Shown piece by piece: positions 1 through 7,741 of a stretch of DNA of 64,000 bases. The position numbers and the translations under genes are program-made. Each line of letters starts with the position of its first letter. The first letter of the stretch is position 1. Source of the DNA: JACDBE01 sp963714055 (lineage in GTDB: Bacteria > Actinomycetota > Acidimicrobiia > Spongiisociales > UBA5794); assembly GCA_963714055.1 (NCBI GenBank), contig OY970227.1, positions 3,038,001-3,102,000 of the forward strand. Reading direction: 5' to 3'. The notes beneath the pieces are model-generated. The model was not told the DNA's origin, ran no database searches, and was given only the letters and a program-made list of their open reading frames with translations.

Positions 1-1
1 C

Positions 2-283
2 GTGTTCGAAGGGGTCAACGTCGAGAACGCCGCCTACGCCAGCACGATCTGCGCCGAGACCAACGCGCTGACCGCGGCAGCCACTCACGGGATACGGCGG
101 GTGCCGCTGATGGCGGTGGGCTGCCTCGATGCCGACGAGTGCACCCCTTGCGGCAATTGTCGCCAGGTCATGCGTGAGTTCGGGGTGGAGTGGGTGGTCT
201 TCCAGGGCCAGGGCGGGCGCGTTCGACTCTCCCGGTTCGACGATCTGCTCCCCGACTCCTTCGGCCCGGAGAGTCTCCCGTGA
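2..283 (+). CDS. cdd: cytidine deaminase, 5'-truncated by window edge
   Basis: Hydrolytic deamination of cytidine/deoxycytidine to uridine in pyrimidine salvage. Only about 93 C-terminal residues are present; the family is usually about 130, so the start lies outside the window. The zinc site is visible: NVENAAYASTICAE with the first Cys and the catalytic Glu, then PCGNCRQVMREFG with the other two Cys ligands. A uridine phosphorylase, the next salvage step, lies 2.6 kb downstream but is not in the same operon. The GTG at position 2 is simply where the sequence opens. Confidence 0.93.
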   Translation: MFEGVNVENAAYASTICAETNALTAAATHGIRRVPLMAVGCLDADECTPCGNCRQVMREFGVEWVVFQGQGGRVRLSRFDDLLPDSFGPESLP

Positions 284-421
284 CATTCCCGGCTCGCTGC
301 GCTCGCCTCCTCCCGCAGATGGGGCCCCTACCCCATCGCGGGCCGTGAACTCCCCGTGCGGTCTCTCCGTCGAGCGGGGAGGGTGGTCACGAGGTAGCCG
401 GTAGGGGCGGACGCGGCATCC
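284..421. repeat. GC-rich intergenic repeat, partial element
   Basis: A non-coding stretch between convergent cdd and vapC. Positions 288-319 are identical over 32 nt to 49021-49052 (CGGCTCGCTGCGCTCGCC core, ending CCTCCCGCAGA). The second half holds a hairpin-like CTCCCCG...CGGGGAGG followed by GTGG, which resembles the left half of the dispersed repeat found near 30.7, 48.6, 49.1 and 51.3 kb. I see no gene here. Confidence 0.55.
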
Positions 422-823
422 TCAGACCGGTTCGATGCCCATCGGCACGATCGAAGCCATGCGGTGGAGGTCACCGTCGGCGGTGAGCAACGCCGATCCG
501 GTGCGGAGGGCGATCGCCACGATGAGACAGTCCACGAGCCCACGCGGCGTGATGCCGCCCGCCCGACATCGCCGGTAGATCCGAGCGGCGCCTTCGAAGT
601 CGGCGGCGACGTCGATTCCGAGCCAGCTGAACGAGAGCAGCAGGCGTCTGAGGTCTTCGGTTTGTCGATCGCTGCGGGCGCCGGCGAGGACCTCCATCAG
701 GACGGGCTCGGACACGCCGATCTCTCGGCCGCCAGAGGCGATGAGATCACTCAGCCGGGCATCGACCGCAGAGCCGGTGGCCCGGTCGTACTCGACCCAG
801 GCCGATGTGTCGACCAGGATCAC
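422..823 (-). CDS. vapC: VapC-type PIN-domain ribonuclease toxin
   Basis: A 133-residue PIN-domain endoribonuclease, the toxin of a type II toxin-antitoxin module. The expected acidic metal-binding residues are all present: D5 in ILVDTS, E44 in LMEVLAGA, D98 in GLVDCLIV and D116 in LTADGD, so it looks catalytically intact. Its ATG overlaps the stop of the upstream antitoxin by 4 nt, which indicates translational coupling. The RNA target cannot be read from the sequence. Confidence 0.9.
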   Translation of the reverse strand: MILVDTSAWVEYDRATGSAVDARLSDLIASGGREIGVSEPVLMEVLAGARSDRQTEDLRRLLLSFSWLGIDVAADFEGAARIYRRCRAGGITPRGLVDCLIVAIALRTGSALLTADGDLHRMASIVPMGIEPV

Positions 824-1017
824 CGGGGGGCCGAGTCTGACGGCACCCCGTCGATAGCACCGGCTCCGCGCATCGCCAGCGCTTCGTCGATGGTCAGCGG
901 TTGCCCGGCCAACCGCCGCAGCGCCATGTCGACCGCCTCGGTCTTCGTCCGCAACTGGTAGCGCCGCATCACGATGGCGAGCTGGGTGTCGTCGAGCTCG
1001 ATGTTGGTCCTACTCAT
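820..1017 (-). CDS. vapB: VapB-type antitoxin
   Basis: A 65-residue antitoxin beginning MSRTNIELDD, with a short ribbon-helix-helix-like N-terminus (VMRRYQLRTKTEAVDMALRR) for DNA binding and a C-terminal tail expected to mask the VapC active site. I chose the ATG at 1017 over the longer reading from 1032. A TATACT -10 box (minus strand, 1024-1029) ends 6 nt before it, a spacing seen at many genes here that suggests a leaderless transcript, and family members start MxRTNI. The upstream palindrome is a plausible autoregulatory operator. Confidence 0.85.
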   Translation of the reverse strand: MSRTNIELDDTQLAIVMRRYQLRTKTEAVDMALRRLAGQPLTIDEALAMRGAGAIDGVPSDSAPR

Positions 1018-1020
1018 ACA

Positions 1021-1049
1021 CCAAGTATACACCTGTTGTGTATTGTTGG
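1021..1049. promoter_or_regulatory. vapBC operator/promoter palindrome
   Basis: An imperfect inverted repeat: left arm CCAAGTATACAC (1021-1032), 5-nt spacer, right arm GTGTATTGTTGG (1038-1049); 10 of 12 positions pair. The minus-strand -10 hexamer TATACT lies inside the left arm, so a VapB-VapC complex bound here would block its own promoter. Autoregulation is known for the family; binding here is inferred. Confidence 0.6.
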
Positions 1050-1077
1050 TGTAGGCGCTCCGTGGCGAGGCACCCAG

Positions 1078-2025
1078 TCAGCGGCGAGCCTCCAGAGCGG
1101 CGATCAGGGCCGGTACGACCTTGTGGACATCGCCGACGACGCCCAGGTCGGCGATGCCGAAGATGGGGGCGTCCTTGTCCTTGTTGATGGCGATGATCGT
1201 GGACGCGTCCTTCATCCCGACCAGGTGCTGCATGGCACCGGAGATGCCGCAGGCGATGTAGACCGAGGGCTTCACCGTCTTCCCCGTCTGTCCCACCTGG
1301 TAGCTGTACGGCACCCAGCCGGCGTCGACCACGGCCCGGGTGGCGCCGGCGGCCCCGCCGAGCAGCGCGGCCAGCCGCTCGACCATCTCGAAGCGGGCGG
1401 GGTCACCGAGGCCGCGGCCCCCGGCAACGACCACCTTGGCGGACTCCAGGTCGGGCCCTTCGCCGGCTTCGGTGTGCCGTTCGGTGACGGTCGCCTCGCC
1501 GGCGGCGCCGACGTCGGGGATGGCGACGTCGACGACCTCGGCGGTGGCGGCAGCGCCGGGCTCCGCCGGGTACGCCTTCGGCCGGGAGATGACGATGGCG
1601 GGCGCTTCGGCGGTGGTGACCACCCGTTCCGACCCTCCGAGGATCTCGTTGGTGGCGACGACGGTCCCGCCGTCGAGCTCGACGTCCATTACGTTGGCGA
1701 GCACCGGACGTCCCAGTCGCGCCGACAGGCGGCCGGCGACGTCCCGGTCGACGGTGCCCATGCCGAAGAGGACGAGCGATGCCTGCGAGGCTTGGAGCAC
1801 ACCGGCCAGCGCCGCCGCCGCTTCTGCGGTGGGGAGGGCGTTCGGCGTGTCGAGGTGATGGATGCGAGCTGCGCCGTGTGCCCCGAGCTCGGCGGTGCCG
1901 GCGTCGTCGAGCGGTCCCACGTGGAAGACCTCGACATCGCCCCATGCCCGTGCCTTTGTCAACGCCTCGAGGGCGGACCCGGCGATGCCCTCGCCGGTGC
2001 CGTCAGAGAAGACCAGGGTCGCCAT
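1078..2025 (-). CDS. etfA: electron transfer flavoprotein, alpha subunit
   Basis: The 315-residue FAD-binding subunit of the ETF heterodimer, which collects electrons from acyl-CoA dehydrogenases and passes them to the quinone pool. The C-terminal half carries the ETF-alpha FAD signature: GGRGLG, then QVGQTGKTVKPSVYIACGIS, and the NKDKDAPIFGIADLGVVGD segment. It follows etfB directly, with its ATG overlapping the etfB stop, so the two are co-translated. An acyl-CoA dehydrogenase that could be a donor lies at 9.5 kb. Confidence 0.95.
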   Translation of the reverse strand: MATLVFSDGTGEGIAGSALEALTKARAWGDVEVFHVGPLDDAGTAELGAHGAARIHHLDTPNALPTAEAAAALAGVLQASQASLVLFGMGTVDRDVAGRLSARLGRPVLANVMDVELDGGTVVATNEILGGSERVVTTAEAPAIVISRPKAYPAEPGAAATAEVVDVAIPDVGAAGEATVTERHTEAGEGPDLESAKVVVAGGRGLGDPARFEMVERLAALLGGAAGATRAVVDAGWVPYSYQVGQTGKTVKPSVYIACGISGAMQHLVGMKDASTIIAINKDKDAPIFGIADLGVVGDVHKVVPALIAALEARR

Positions 2026-2789
2026 CAGACCACCTTCCGTTCCTCGAGCAGGGCGACGATCCGGAGGTGGGCCTCGCCGTCGTCCTCGACGACCTCGCCC
2101 GCCAGGCGGGCCGGCACCGGCTCCACGCTGCGGATCGTCTGTGCGGATGACACCTCGACCCCCAGGTCACCGGCGGTGAGCGTCTCCACCGGCTTCGACT
2201 TCGCCGCCATGATCCCCTTGAAGCTGGGGTAGCGGGGCTCCACCGAACCGGCGGTCACCGAGAGCACCACCGGCGTGGCCGCCTCGACCACGTCGTAGCC
2301 GGTGGCGGTCTGGCGCTCGATCCGGACCCCGGCGTCGGTCTTCTCGACGCTGCGGGCGAACGTCAGCGACGGAACGCCGAGCAGCTCGGCGATCTGCTGC
2401 GGCACCACCCCGGTGTACCCGTCGGTGGACTCGGTTCCGGCCACGACCACGTCGAACCCGTTGCGGGCGATGGCGGCGGCGAGGACCCTGGCGGTGAGCA
2501 GTGCCTCGGCCCCGCGCAGGGCCGGGTCGTCCACCACGACGGCGGCGTCGGCGCCCATCGACAGCGCCTGGCGGATGCCTTGCATGGAGCCGGAAGGGCC
2601 CATCGAGTAGACGGTGACCTCGCCCGCCTCGCCGGCTGCGGCGGCCAGCTGGAGCCCGACCTCGATCCCGTAGCGGTCGGTGTCGTCGAGGACCTGGTCG
2701 GCGGGTCGGACCACGAAGTGGCTGGCCGGATCGAGGCTGTACGGCGTCGCCGGGTCCGGAATCTGCTTCACCAGCACGGCGATCTTCAT
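2025..2789 (-). CDS. etfB: electron transfer flavoprotein, beta subunit
   Basis: A 254-residue beta subunit that binds AMP and contacts the dehydrogenase partners. It begins MKIAVLVKQIPDP, the classic ETF-beta N-terminus, and contains the DRYGIEVGLQLA and VVVAGTESTDGYTGVVPQQIAELLG segments. I chose the ATG at 2789 rather than the upstream reading at 2813 because an AGGAG ribosome site sits 5 nt before it and the homologous N-terminus starts there. It heads an etfB-etfA operon, divergent from uridine phosphorylase. Confidence 0.95.
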   Translation of the reverse strand: MKIAVLVKQIPDPATPYSLDPASHFVVRPADQVLDDTDRYGIEVGLQLAAAAGEAGEVTVYSMGPSGSMQGIRQALSMGADAAVVVDDPALRGAEALLTARVLAAAIARNGFDVVVAGTESTDGYTGVVPQQIAELLGVPSLTFARSVEKTDAGVRIERQTATGYDVVEAATPVVLSVTAGSVEPRYPSFKGIMAAKSKPVETLTAGDLGVEVSSAQTIRSVEPVPARLAGEVVEDDGEAHLRIVALLEERKVV

Positions 2790-2895
2790 CGGGCTCCTGT
2801 TGGGCTCGGTCAAGGCGATGTTGCCAGACGCCGCCCGGGTACTCCAATCCGCCTGCGGCCGGGATCAGACCGCCCCGCCGCCTATCGTGAGCGGC

Positions 2896-3693
2896 ATGAG
2901 CGACCCCACGCAGGACAGGCACTACCACATCGGGTTCGGCGGCGGCGACCTCCCCGACGGCACCTCGATCGCACTCCTCTCCGGCGACCCGGCCCGCTCC
3001 GAGCTCATCGCCGGCGAGCACCTCGACGGGTCCACGGTGCTCGCCCGCAACCGTGGTCTCGACTCCTTCCTCGCCAGGCTGCCGGGCGGCGCTCCTGTGG
3101 TCTGTGCCACCAGCGGGATGGGGGCGCCGTCGATGAGCATCGTCGTCAACGAATTGGTGCAGACCGGCATCCGCACCATCATCCGGGTGGGTACGGCGGG
3201 CTCGATCCAGGACCATGTCACGGTCGGATCGGTGGTGGTCGCCCTGGGTGCGCTCGGCAACCAGGGGGCGGCCGACGACATCGCCCCGCCCCAGTTCCCG
3301 GCGGCCGCCGATCCATTCCTCACCGTCGCCCTGGCGGCCGCCGCCGCCCGGCTCGACGTCGACTACCACGTCGGGGTGATGGCCTCCACCGACACATTCT
3401 TCGAGGGCCAGGAGCGCTCGGCGTCGTCGGCCAACCCACACCTGCTGCGGCGCCTGAGAGGGAGCATCGACGAGTACCGCGAACTGGGCGTGCTCAACTT
3501 CGAGATGGAGGCGGCGACCCTGTTCAAGATGGGCCTGGTGTACGGCTTCCACGCAGGTTGCGTCTGCGGCATCATCGCCGCCCGGTCCGAGGACGAGCGC
3601 CCCCGGCTCGAGGAGAAGGACGCCGCCGTCGACAGGGCGATCCGGGTGGCGGTCGCCGCCGCCGACGCCTGGTCGTCGAGCGCCAACGCCTGA
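2896..3693 (+). CDS. udp: uridine phosphorylase
   Basis: Phosphorolysis of uridine to uracil and ribose-1-phosphate. The 265-residue protein follows the E. coli Udp pattern throughout: phosphate-binding SGDPARSELIA, SGMGAPSMSIVVNEL, RVGTAGSIQDH, GVMASTDTFFEGQER and the nucleoside-binding FEMEAATLFKMG. The ATG at 2896 is preceded by TATCGT (2883-2888) with a 7-nt gap and no Shine-Dalgarno, consistent with leaderless expression. It is divergent from etfB. A purine nucleoside phosphorylase is less likely given the VCATSG and ASTDTFF features. Confidence 0.92.
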   Translation: MSDPTQDRHYHIGFGGGDLPDGTSIALLSGDPARSELIAGEHLDGSTVLARNRGLDSFLARLPGGAPVVCATSGMGAPSMSIVVNELVQTGIRTIIRVGTAGSIQDHVTVGSVVVALGALGNQGAADDIAPPQFPAAADPFLTVALAAAAARLDVDYHVGVMASTDTFFEGQERSASSANPHLLRRLRGSIDEYRELGVLNFEMEAATLFKMGLVYGFHAGCVCGIIAARSEDERPRLEEKDAAVDRAIRVAVAAADAWSSSANA

Positions 3694-3711
3694 GGTGCTG
3701 ACTGGCGCCGG

Positions 3712-3996
3712 TTACTGACGCCCGGCGACCCGACCCTTGGCGATCCTGACCCCCTCGGCGCGGAGCAGCTCGGCATGGAGGCGCTCATCGCCGGGAACCA
3801 GGCGTCCCTCGACCGTCACCACCCGCCACCATGGAAGGCCGGGCACGGCCCCCAACACGTTGCCGACCGCCCTCGCCGCCCCCGGGTAGCCGGCCTCGGC
3901 GGCCACCTCGCTGTAGGCCATCACGGTCCCTTTCGGTATGGCGATGATGACCTCCACCACGGCCTCGGTGAAGTCGCTCTCGGGTTCGACCGGCAC
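3712..3996 (-). CDS. alkyltransferase-like protein (ATL), MGMT family without active-site cysteine
   Basis: A 94-residue protein matching only the C-terminal DNA-binding domain of O6-alkylguanine-DNA alkyltransferase: IPKGTVMAYSEVAAEAGYPGAARAVG (helix-turn-helix and arginine finger) and LPWWRVVTVEGRLV. The reactive PCHRV of true alkyltransferases reads PWWRV, so the alkyl-accepting Cys is Trp. This is the hallmark of ATL proteins, which bind O6-alkylguanine and recruit nucleotide excision repair. Start GTG at 3996, with TACCGT (4003-4008, minus strand) 6 nt upstream. Confidence 0.88.
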   Translation of the reverse strand: MPVEPESDFTEAVVEVIIAIPKGTVMAYSEVAAEAGYPGAARAVGNVLGAVPGLPWWRVVTVEGRLVPGDERLHAELLRAEGVRIAKGRVAGRQ

Positions 3997-4025
3997 CCGT
4001 CCACGGTACCGGCCGGCGCCGGCGC

Positions 4026-4877
4026 TCAGGAGCCGGCGAAGACGAGCCCGTTCTCACCCTTGGTCAGCCTGAGCGACTGCTCGACGATCTCGTAGTCGAC
4101 TTCGCCGTCGATGACCATGGTCATCGACGTCTCGACCAGCTGGGCGTCGTCGCTGGTGCAGGCGCGACGGGTGAGCGCCATCGCCCCGAAGTCGATCGAG
4201 CTGGCGCCGACGGTCGCAGTGCCGTTGCCGATGTTGCACCCGGTGTCGACCTGGTAGGTGCCGTCGTCTCCGATGCTGAAGGTGGCCACCACCCCGCCAG
4301 GAACGGCGCTCACCGTGCTCCCACCCGCCGAGACCAGGTCGGTGAGGGTCCACACGGTGCCGATGAGGCCCGAATCGGCGGTTCCCGCCGCCGCATCGGC
4401 GAAGGTGATGACGGTGGAGCCGCTGGTGAAGGTGACCGTCTCGCCGTCGACGGCGACATCGACGCCTTCGCCGAGAAGGGCGCTGATCCAGGCGTCCTGG
4501 TCCATCCGTTCCTGTTCGCAGGCCATCATCGTCGAGGCGAGGTTGGGGGCGGTGAGCGTGCCGTCCTCGAGGGTGTAGGCACCGAACATGCTGTTGCACC
4601 CGGCGGTGACGCCGATGTTGCCCGGCTCCTCGAAGGAGACCTGGAGCTCGGTGCCCTCGACCAGTGGACGATCGGCGCCGTCTTCGGTCACCCCGGTGGC
4701 CACCAGGGTTCGCCCGTCGAGGTCGCCAGGGGTGGCTGGGGTGCCGGTCCCGCTGGTCGCCTCGGAGCCGGTCGTGCCCGGAGCGGTCGTGTCGGCGCCG
4801 GTCGTGTCCTCCCCGTCCCCGCAGGCGGCGGCGAGGGCGAGGACGGCGAGGACCAGGGTCAGGTGTCGAATGCGCAT
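4026..4877 (-). CDS. lipoprotein with two META domains
   Basis: A predicted lipoprotein of 283 residues. The N-terminus MRIRHLTLVLAVLALAAACGD is a lipoprotein signal with the lipobox Cys near residue 19. A Thr/Gly/Ala-rich linker follows, then two tandem META (HslJ-like) domains with the recurring pattern GCNxxxGxYxxxxxxL and M/LTxxAC (TAGCNSMFGAYTL, ASTMMACEQE; DTGCNIGNGT, ALTRRACTSD). The role of META domains is poorly defined; HslJ is linked to novobiocin tolerance and envelope stress. ATG at 4877 was chosen because the signal peptide starts there. Divergent from ffh. Confidence 0.8.
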   Translation of the reverse strand: MRIRHLTLVLAVLALAAACGDGEDTTGADTTAPGTTGSEATSGTGTPATPGDLDGRTLVATGVTEDGADRPLVEGTELQVSFEEPGNIGVTAGCNSMFGAYTLEDGTLTAPNLASTMMACEQERMDQDAWISALLGEGVDVAVDGETVTFTSGSTVITFADAAAGTADSGLIGTVWTLTDLVSAGGSTVSAVPGGVVATFSIGDDGTYQVDTGCNIGNGTATVGASSIDFGAMALTRRACTSDDAQLVETSMTMVIDGEVDYEIVEQSLRLTKGENGLVFAGS

Positions 4878-4986
4878 GGTGGTGGGACGACCTCGAGTGG
4901 AGAGGGGTTCCCGGGAGCATACGCACCGGTCGCCTCGCCTCGCCCCCCTGCGGTCTCGGGCGCGCCGCCCTCCTACACTTCCCGCC

Positions 4987-6324
4987 ATGTTCGACGCCAT
5001 CTCCGGCAGGCTCAACGACGTCTTCGGCCGCCTGCGCGCCAAGGGCCGGCTGACCGAGGCGGACGTCGACGCCGCCCTGCGCGAGGTGCGTCTGGCCCTG
5101 CTCGAGGCCGACGTCAACGTGTCGGTGGCCAAGGCGATGCTGGAGCGGGTGCGCGCCCGCGCCGTCGGCGTCGAGGTCACCGGCAGCCTCACACCGGGCC
5201 AGCAGGTGGTCAAGATCGTCCACGACGAGCTGCTCACCACGCTGGGCGAGGAGGCTCCGCTGGTCCGGCCGCCGGCTCCGCCGTTGGTGATCCTGGTCGC
5301 CGGGCTGCAGGGCTCGGGAAAGACCACCACCGCCGCCAAGCTGGCGAACCACCTCAAGGGGAAGGGCCGGCGCCCGCTGCTGGTCGCCGCCGACCTGCAG
5401 CGCCCCGCCGCCATCGACCAGTTGGAGACGCTGGGTCGCCGGATCGGAGTGCCGGTGCTCGCCGACCGCAAGAGCAAGCCGGCCCGGCTGGCCAAGGCGT
5501 CCCTCAAGTACGCACGTCAGGAGGGCCTCAACGTCGTCATCGTCGACACCGCCGGCCGGCTCCAGATCGACGAGGAGCTGATGAGGGAGCTGGCCGCCGT
5601 CGAGAAGGCGGCCGAGCCCCACGAGGTGCTGCTCGTGGTCGACGCCATGACCGGCCAGGAGGCGGTCAACGTGGCCAAGGGCTTCGGTGATCGGACCACG
5701 CTGACCGGGCTCGTGCTGACCAAGCTCGACGGAGACGCCCGGGGAGGAGCGGCGATCTCAGCCCGGGAGGTGACCGGCAAACCCATCAAGTTCGTCGGTC
5801 TCGGCGAGGGCCTCGACGACCTGGACGTCTTCCATCCCGACCGGATGGCATCCCGGATCCTCGGCATGGGCGACGTGCTCACCCTCATCGAGAAGGCGGA
5901 GCAGACCTACGACGAGGAGCAGACCGCGGTCACGGTGGAGAAGATGCGGACCGCCAGCTTCGACCTCGACGACTTCCTCGACCAGCTGCAGCAGTTGCGC
6001 AAGATGGGTCCGCTGCAACAGCTGGTTAGTATGCTGCCCGGCGCCGGCCAGATGCTGCGCGACGTCGACATCGACGAGCGCAACCTGAGCCGGGTCGAGG
6101 CGATCATCCGCTCGATGACCCCGGTGGAGCGCCGCGACCCCAAGGCGATCAGCGGGAGTCGCAAGCGCCGGATCGCCAACGGATCGGGGACTCGGCCCCA
6201 GGACGTCAACAGGGTCCTCAAGCAGTTCTCCGAGGCGCAGAAGATGATGAAGGCCGTCGCCGGCGGACGGAGCCCGATCCCCGGGCTAGCCGCACCGGCG
6301 ATGGGCCGAAGACGGAAGAGGTGA
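4987..6324 (+). CDS. ffh: signal recognition particle GTPase Ffh
   Basis: The protein part of SRP, which binds signal sequences and 4.5S RNA and docks with FtsY. Of 445 residues, the N domain is about 1-85, the G domain about 90-290 with GLQGSGKTTTAAKLA (P-loop), VDTAGRLQID and TKLDGDARGGAA, and the rest a Met-rich M domain (MGPLQQLVSMLPG, GSRKRRIANGSG). The ATG at 4987 is preceded by TACACT (4974-4979) with a 7-nt gap and no Shine-Dalgarno. It begins the ffh-rpsP-khpA-rimM run. Confidence 0.97.
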   Translation: MFDAISGRLNDVFGRLRAKGRLTEADVDAALREVRLALLEADVNVSVAKAMLERVRARAVGVEVTGSLTPGQQVVKIVHDELLTTLGEEAPLVRPPAPPLVILVAGLQGSGKTTTAAKLANHLKGKGRRPLLVAADLQRPAAIDQLETLGRRIGVPVLADRKSKPARLAKASLKYARQEGLNVVIVDTAGRLQIDEELMRELAAVEKAAEPHEVLLVVDAMTGQEAVNVAKGFGDRTTLTGLVLTKLDGDARGGAAISAREVTGKPIKFVGLGEGLDDLDVFHPDRMASRILGMGDVLTLIEKAEQTYDEEQTAVTVEKMRTASFDLDDFLDQLQQLRKMGPLQQLVSMLPGAGQMLRDVDIDERNLSRVEAIIRSMTPVERRDPKAISGSRKRRIANGSGTRPQDVNRVLKQFSEAQKMMKAVAGGRSPIPGLAAPAMGRRRKR

Positions 6325-6328
6325 ATGG

Positions 6329-6904
6329 ATGTCGGTGAAGATCCGCCTCACGCGGGTGGGCAAGAAGAAGCAACCCAGCTATCGCGTCGTGGTGATGGAT
6401 TCGCGCCGTCCGCGCGACGGGGCCTACATCGAGCAGATCGGGACCTACGACCCGCGCCGCCAGCCGAGCCTCATCGAGATCGACAACGACAAGGCGGTTG
6501 ACTGGCTACGCAAGGGAGCCCAGCCGACCGACCGGGCGCGCAAGCTGCTCGAGATCTCGGGCGCATGGACCCGTTTCCGGGTGGCCAAGGGCGACATTCA
6601 CACTATTGGGCACACTATTGGGCACACTATCGAGCACACCACCGACGACTCCGTCGAGCCGGCCGTCGACGAGCCTGCCGACGAACCGGTCGCCGAAGCG
6701 GCTCCGGAGCTGGTCGACGAGGCTGCGACCACCGACGGAGCCGAAGCGCCGGCTGCCGAACCGCCGGTCGAGGGGCCAGGCGATGAGCCACCCGTCGACG
6801 ATGCGGCGGTGAGCGAACCGCCGGTCGCCGAGGACGAGGTGGCCGCTTCCACCGATGGTGCCACCGGCGGAGACACCGCCTCGACCGAAGAGGAGCCGGC
6901 ATGA
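6329..6904 (+). CDS. rpsP: 30S ribosomal protein bS16 with long acidic C-terminal tail
   Basis: Residues 1 to about 85 are a canonical bS16 (MSVKIRLTRVGKKKQPSYRVVVMDSR, GAYIEQIGTYDPR, DWLRKGAQPTDRARKLL). The total of 191 residues is about twice the usual length. The remainder is a low-complexity Asp/Glu/Ala/Pro tail that starts after a short HTIG-type repeat coded by three 12-bp units at 6599-6634. Actinobacterial bS16 proteins often carry acidic tails, but this one is long. The start lies 4 nt after the ffh stop; its own stop overlaps khpA by 4 nt. Confidence 0.96.
   Translation: MSVKIRLTRVGKKKQPSYRVVVMDSRRPRDGAYIEQIGTYDPRRQPSLIEIDNDKAVDWLRKGAQPTDRARKLLEISGAWTRFRVAKGDIHTIGHTIGHTIEHTTDDSVEPAVDEPADEPVAEAAPELVDEAATTDGAEAPAAEPPVEGPGDEPPVDDAAVSEPPVAEDEVAASTDGATGGDTASTEEEPA
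6599..6634 (+). repeat. 12-bp tandem repeat inside rpsP
   Basis: Three head-to-tail 12-bp units: CACACTATTGGG twice, then CACACTATCGAG. They encode HTIGHTIGHTIE at the junction between the bS16 fold and its acidic tail. Their base composition is markedly lower in GC than the surrounding gene. Confidence 0.8.
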
Positions 6905-7152
6905 CCAAGCCCGAGATCGCCGAGCGGGTCCTGCGATACGTCGTCGAGAACATCGTCGACGAGCCGACGGCGGTCACCATCGACATGATCGAGGACAGCC
7001 CGACCGCCGCCACGGCCGAAGTGAAGACCGCAAAGGGTGACATGGGACGGGTCATCGGCCGGCGGGGCCGGACGGCCCGCTCCATCCGCACCATCATCGG
7101 CGCCGCCGGTGAGGAAGAGGGCGTTGACGTCCGCGTCGAGTTCCTCGACTGA
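6901..7152 (+). CDS. khpA: KH-domain RNA-binding protein KhpA
   Basis: An 83-residue single KH domain protein with the RNA-gripping GxxG loop in MGRVIGRRGRTARSIR. It is the small partner of KhpB/Jag in Firmicutes, where the pair affects cell elongation and sRNA binding; the actinobacterial homologue sits in the same rpsP-rimM position. Its ATG overlaps the rpsP stop by 4 nt (ATGA), which implies coupled translation. Confidence 0.93.
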   Translation: MTKPEIAERVLRYVVENIVDEPTAVTIDMIEDSPTAATAEVKTAKGDMGRVIGRRGRTARSIRTIIGAAGEEEGVDVRVEFLD

Positions 7153-7183
7153 ACGGCCCTGCCGACCGACGGCCGGTGACCCC

Positions 7184-7717
7184 TTGACCGGTGATCCCTC
7201 GAACAGCCCCGCATCCTCGGGGCAGCGCATCACCGTCGGGCTCGTCAGGCGCCCCCACGGCATCCGCGGTGGCATCCTGGTTGCGCCCACTTCCGACGAC
7301 CCGAGCCGCTTCGCCGTCGGCAGCGTGCTCCGCATCGACGGCGCGGCCGGGGATGTCGCCGTTGTCGGGTCGCAGCCACACCCCGAGGGCGTGATCGTGT
7401 ACCTCGAAGGCGTCGCCGACCGGACCGCCGCCGAGGGTCTGCGCCGCTCGGAGCTCACCATCGCCGTCGAGGACCGGCGTTCCCTGGGCGACGACGAGTA
7501 CTGGCCCGAGGACCTGGTCGGGCTCCCCGCCACCACCCCGGACGGCATCGTGCTCGGGCTCGTCACCGACGTGGTGCTGGGCGCCTCCCAGGACCGGCTG
7601 GTGGTGACCACTGCGGCCGGTGATGTCGTCGAGGTCCCGTTCGTCACCGCCCTGGTCCCCGACGTCACGTCGGCCTCGGTCACCGTCGACCCACCGGCGG
7701 AGCTCTTCCCCGGCTGA
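7184..7717 (+). CDS. rimM: 16S rRNA processing/maturation protein RimM
   Basis: RimM assists assembly of the 30S head around uS19. Of 177 residues, the N-terminal barrel begins RITVGLVRRPHGIRGGILVAP, and the PRC-barrel half contains DDEYWPEDLVGLPATTPDG and VVEVPFVTALVPDV. No ATG or GTG precedes the domain in frame; the TTG at 7184 is the only sensible start, about 30 nt after khpA. Downstream trmD, normally adjacent, is displaced by two redox genes. Confidence 0.93.
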   Translation: MTGDPSNSPASSGQRITVGLVRRPHGIRGGILVAPTSDDPSRFAVGSVLRIDGAAGDVAVVGSQPHPEGVIVYLEGVADRTAAEGLRRSELTIAVEDRRSLGDDEYWPEDLVGLPATTPDGIVLGLVTDVVLGASQDRLVVTTAAGDVVEVPFVTALVPDVTSASVTVDPPAELFPG

Positions 7718-7741
7718 ACGGCTCGCCGCTAGCTTGACCCG

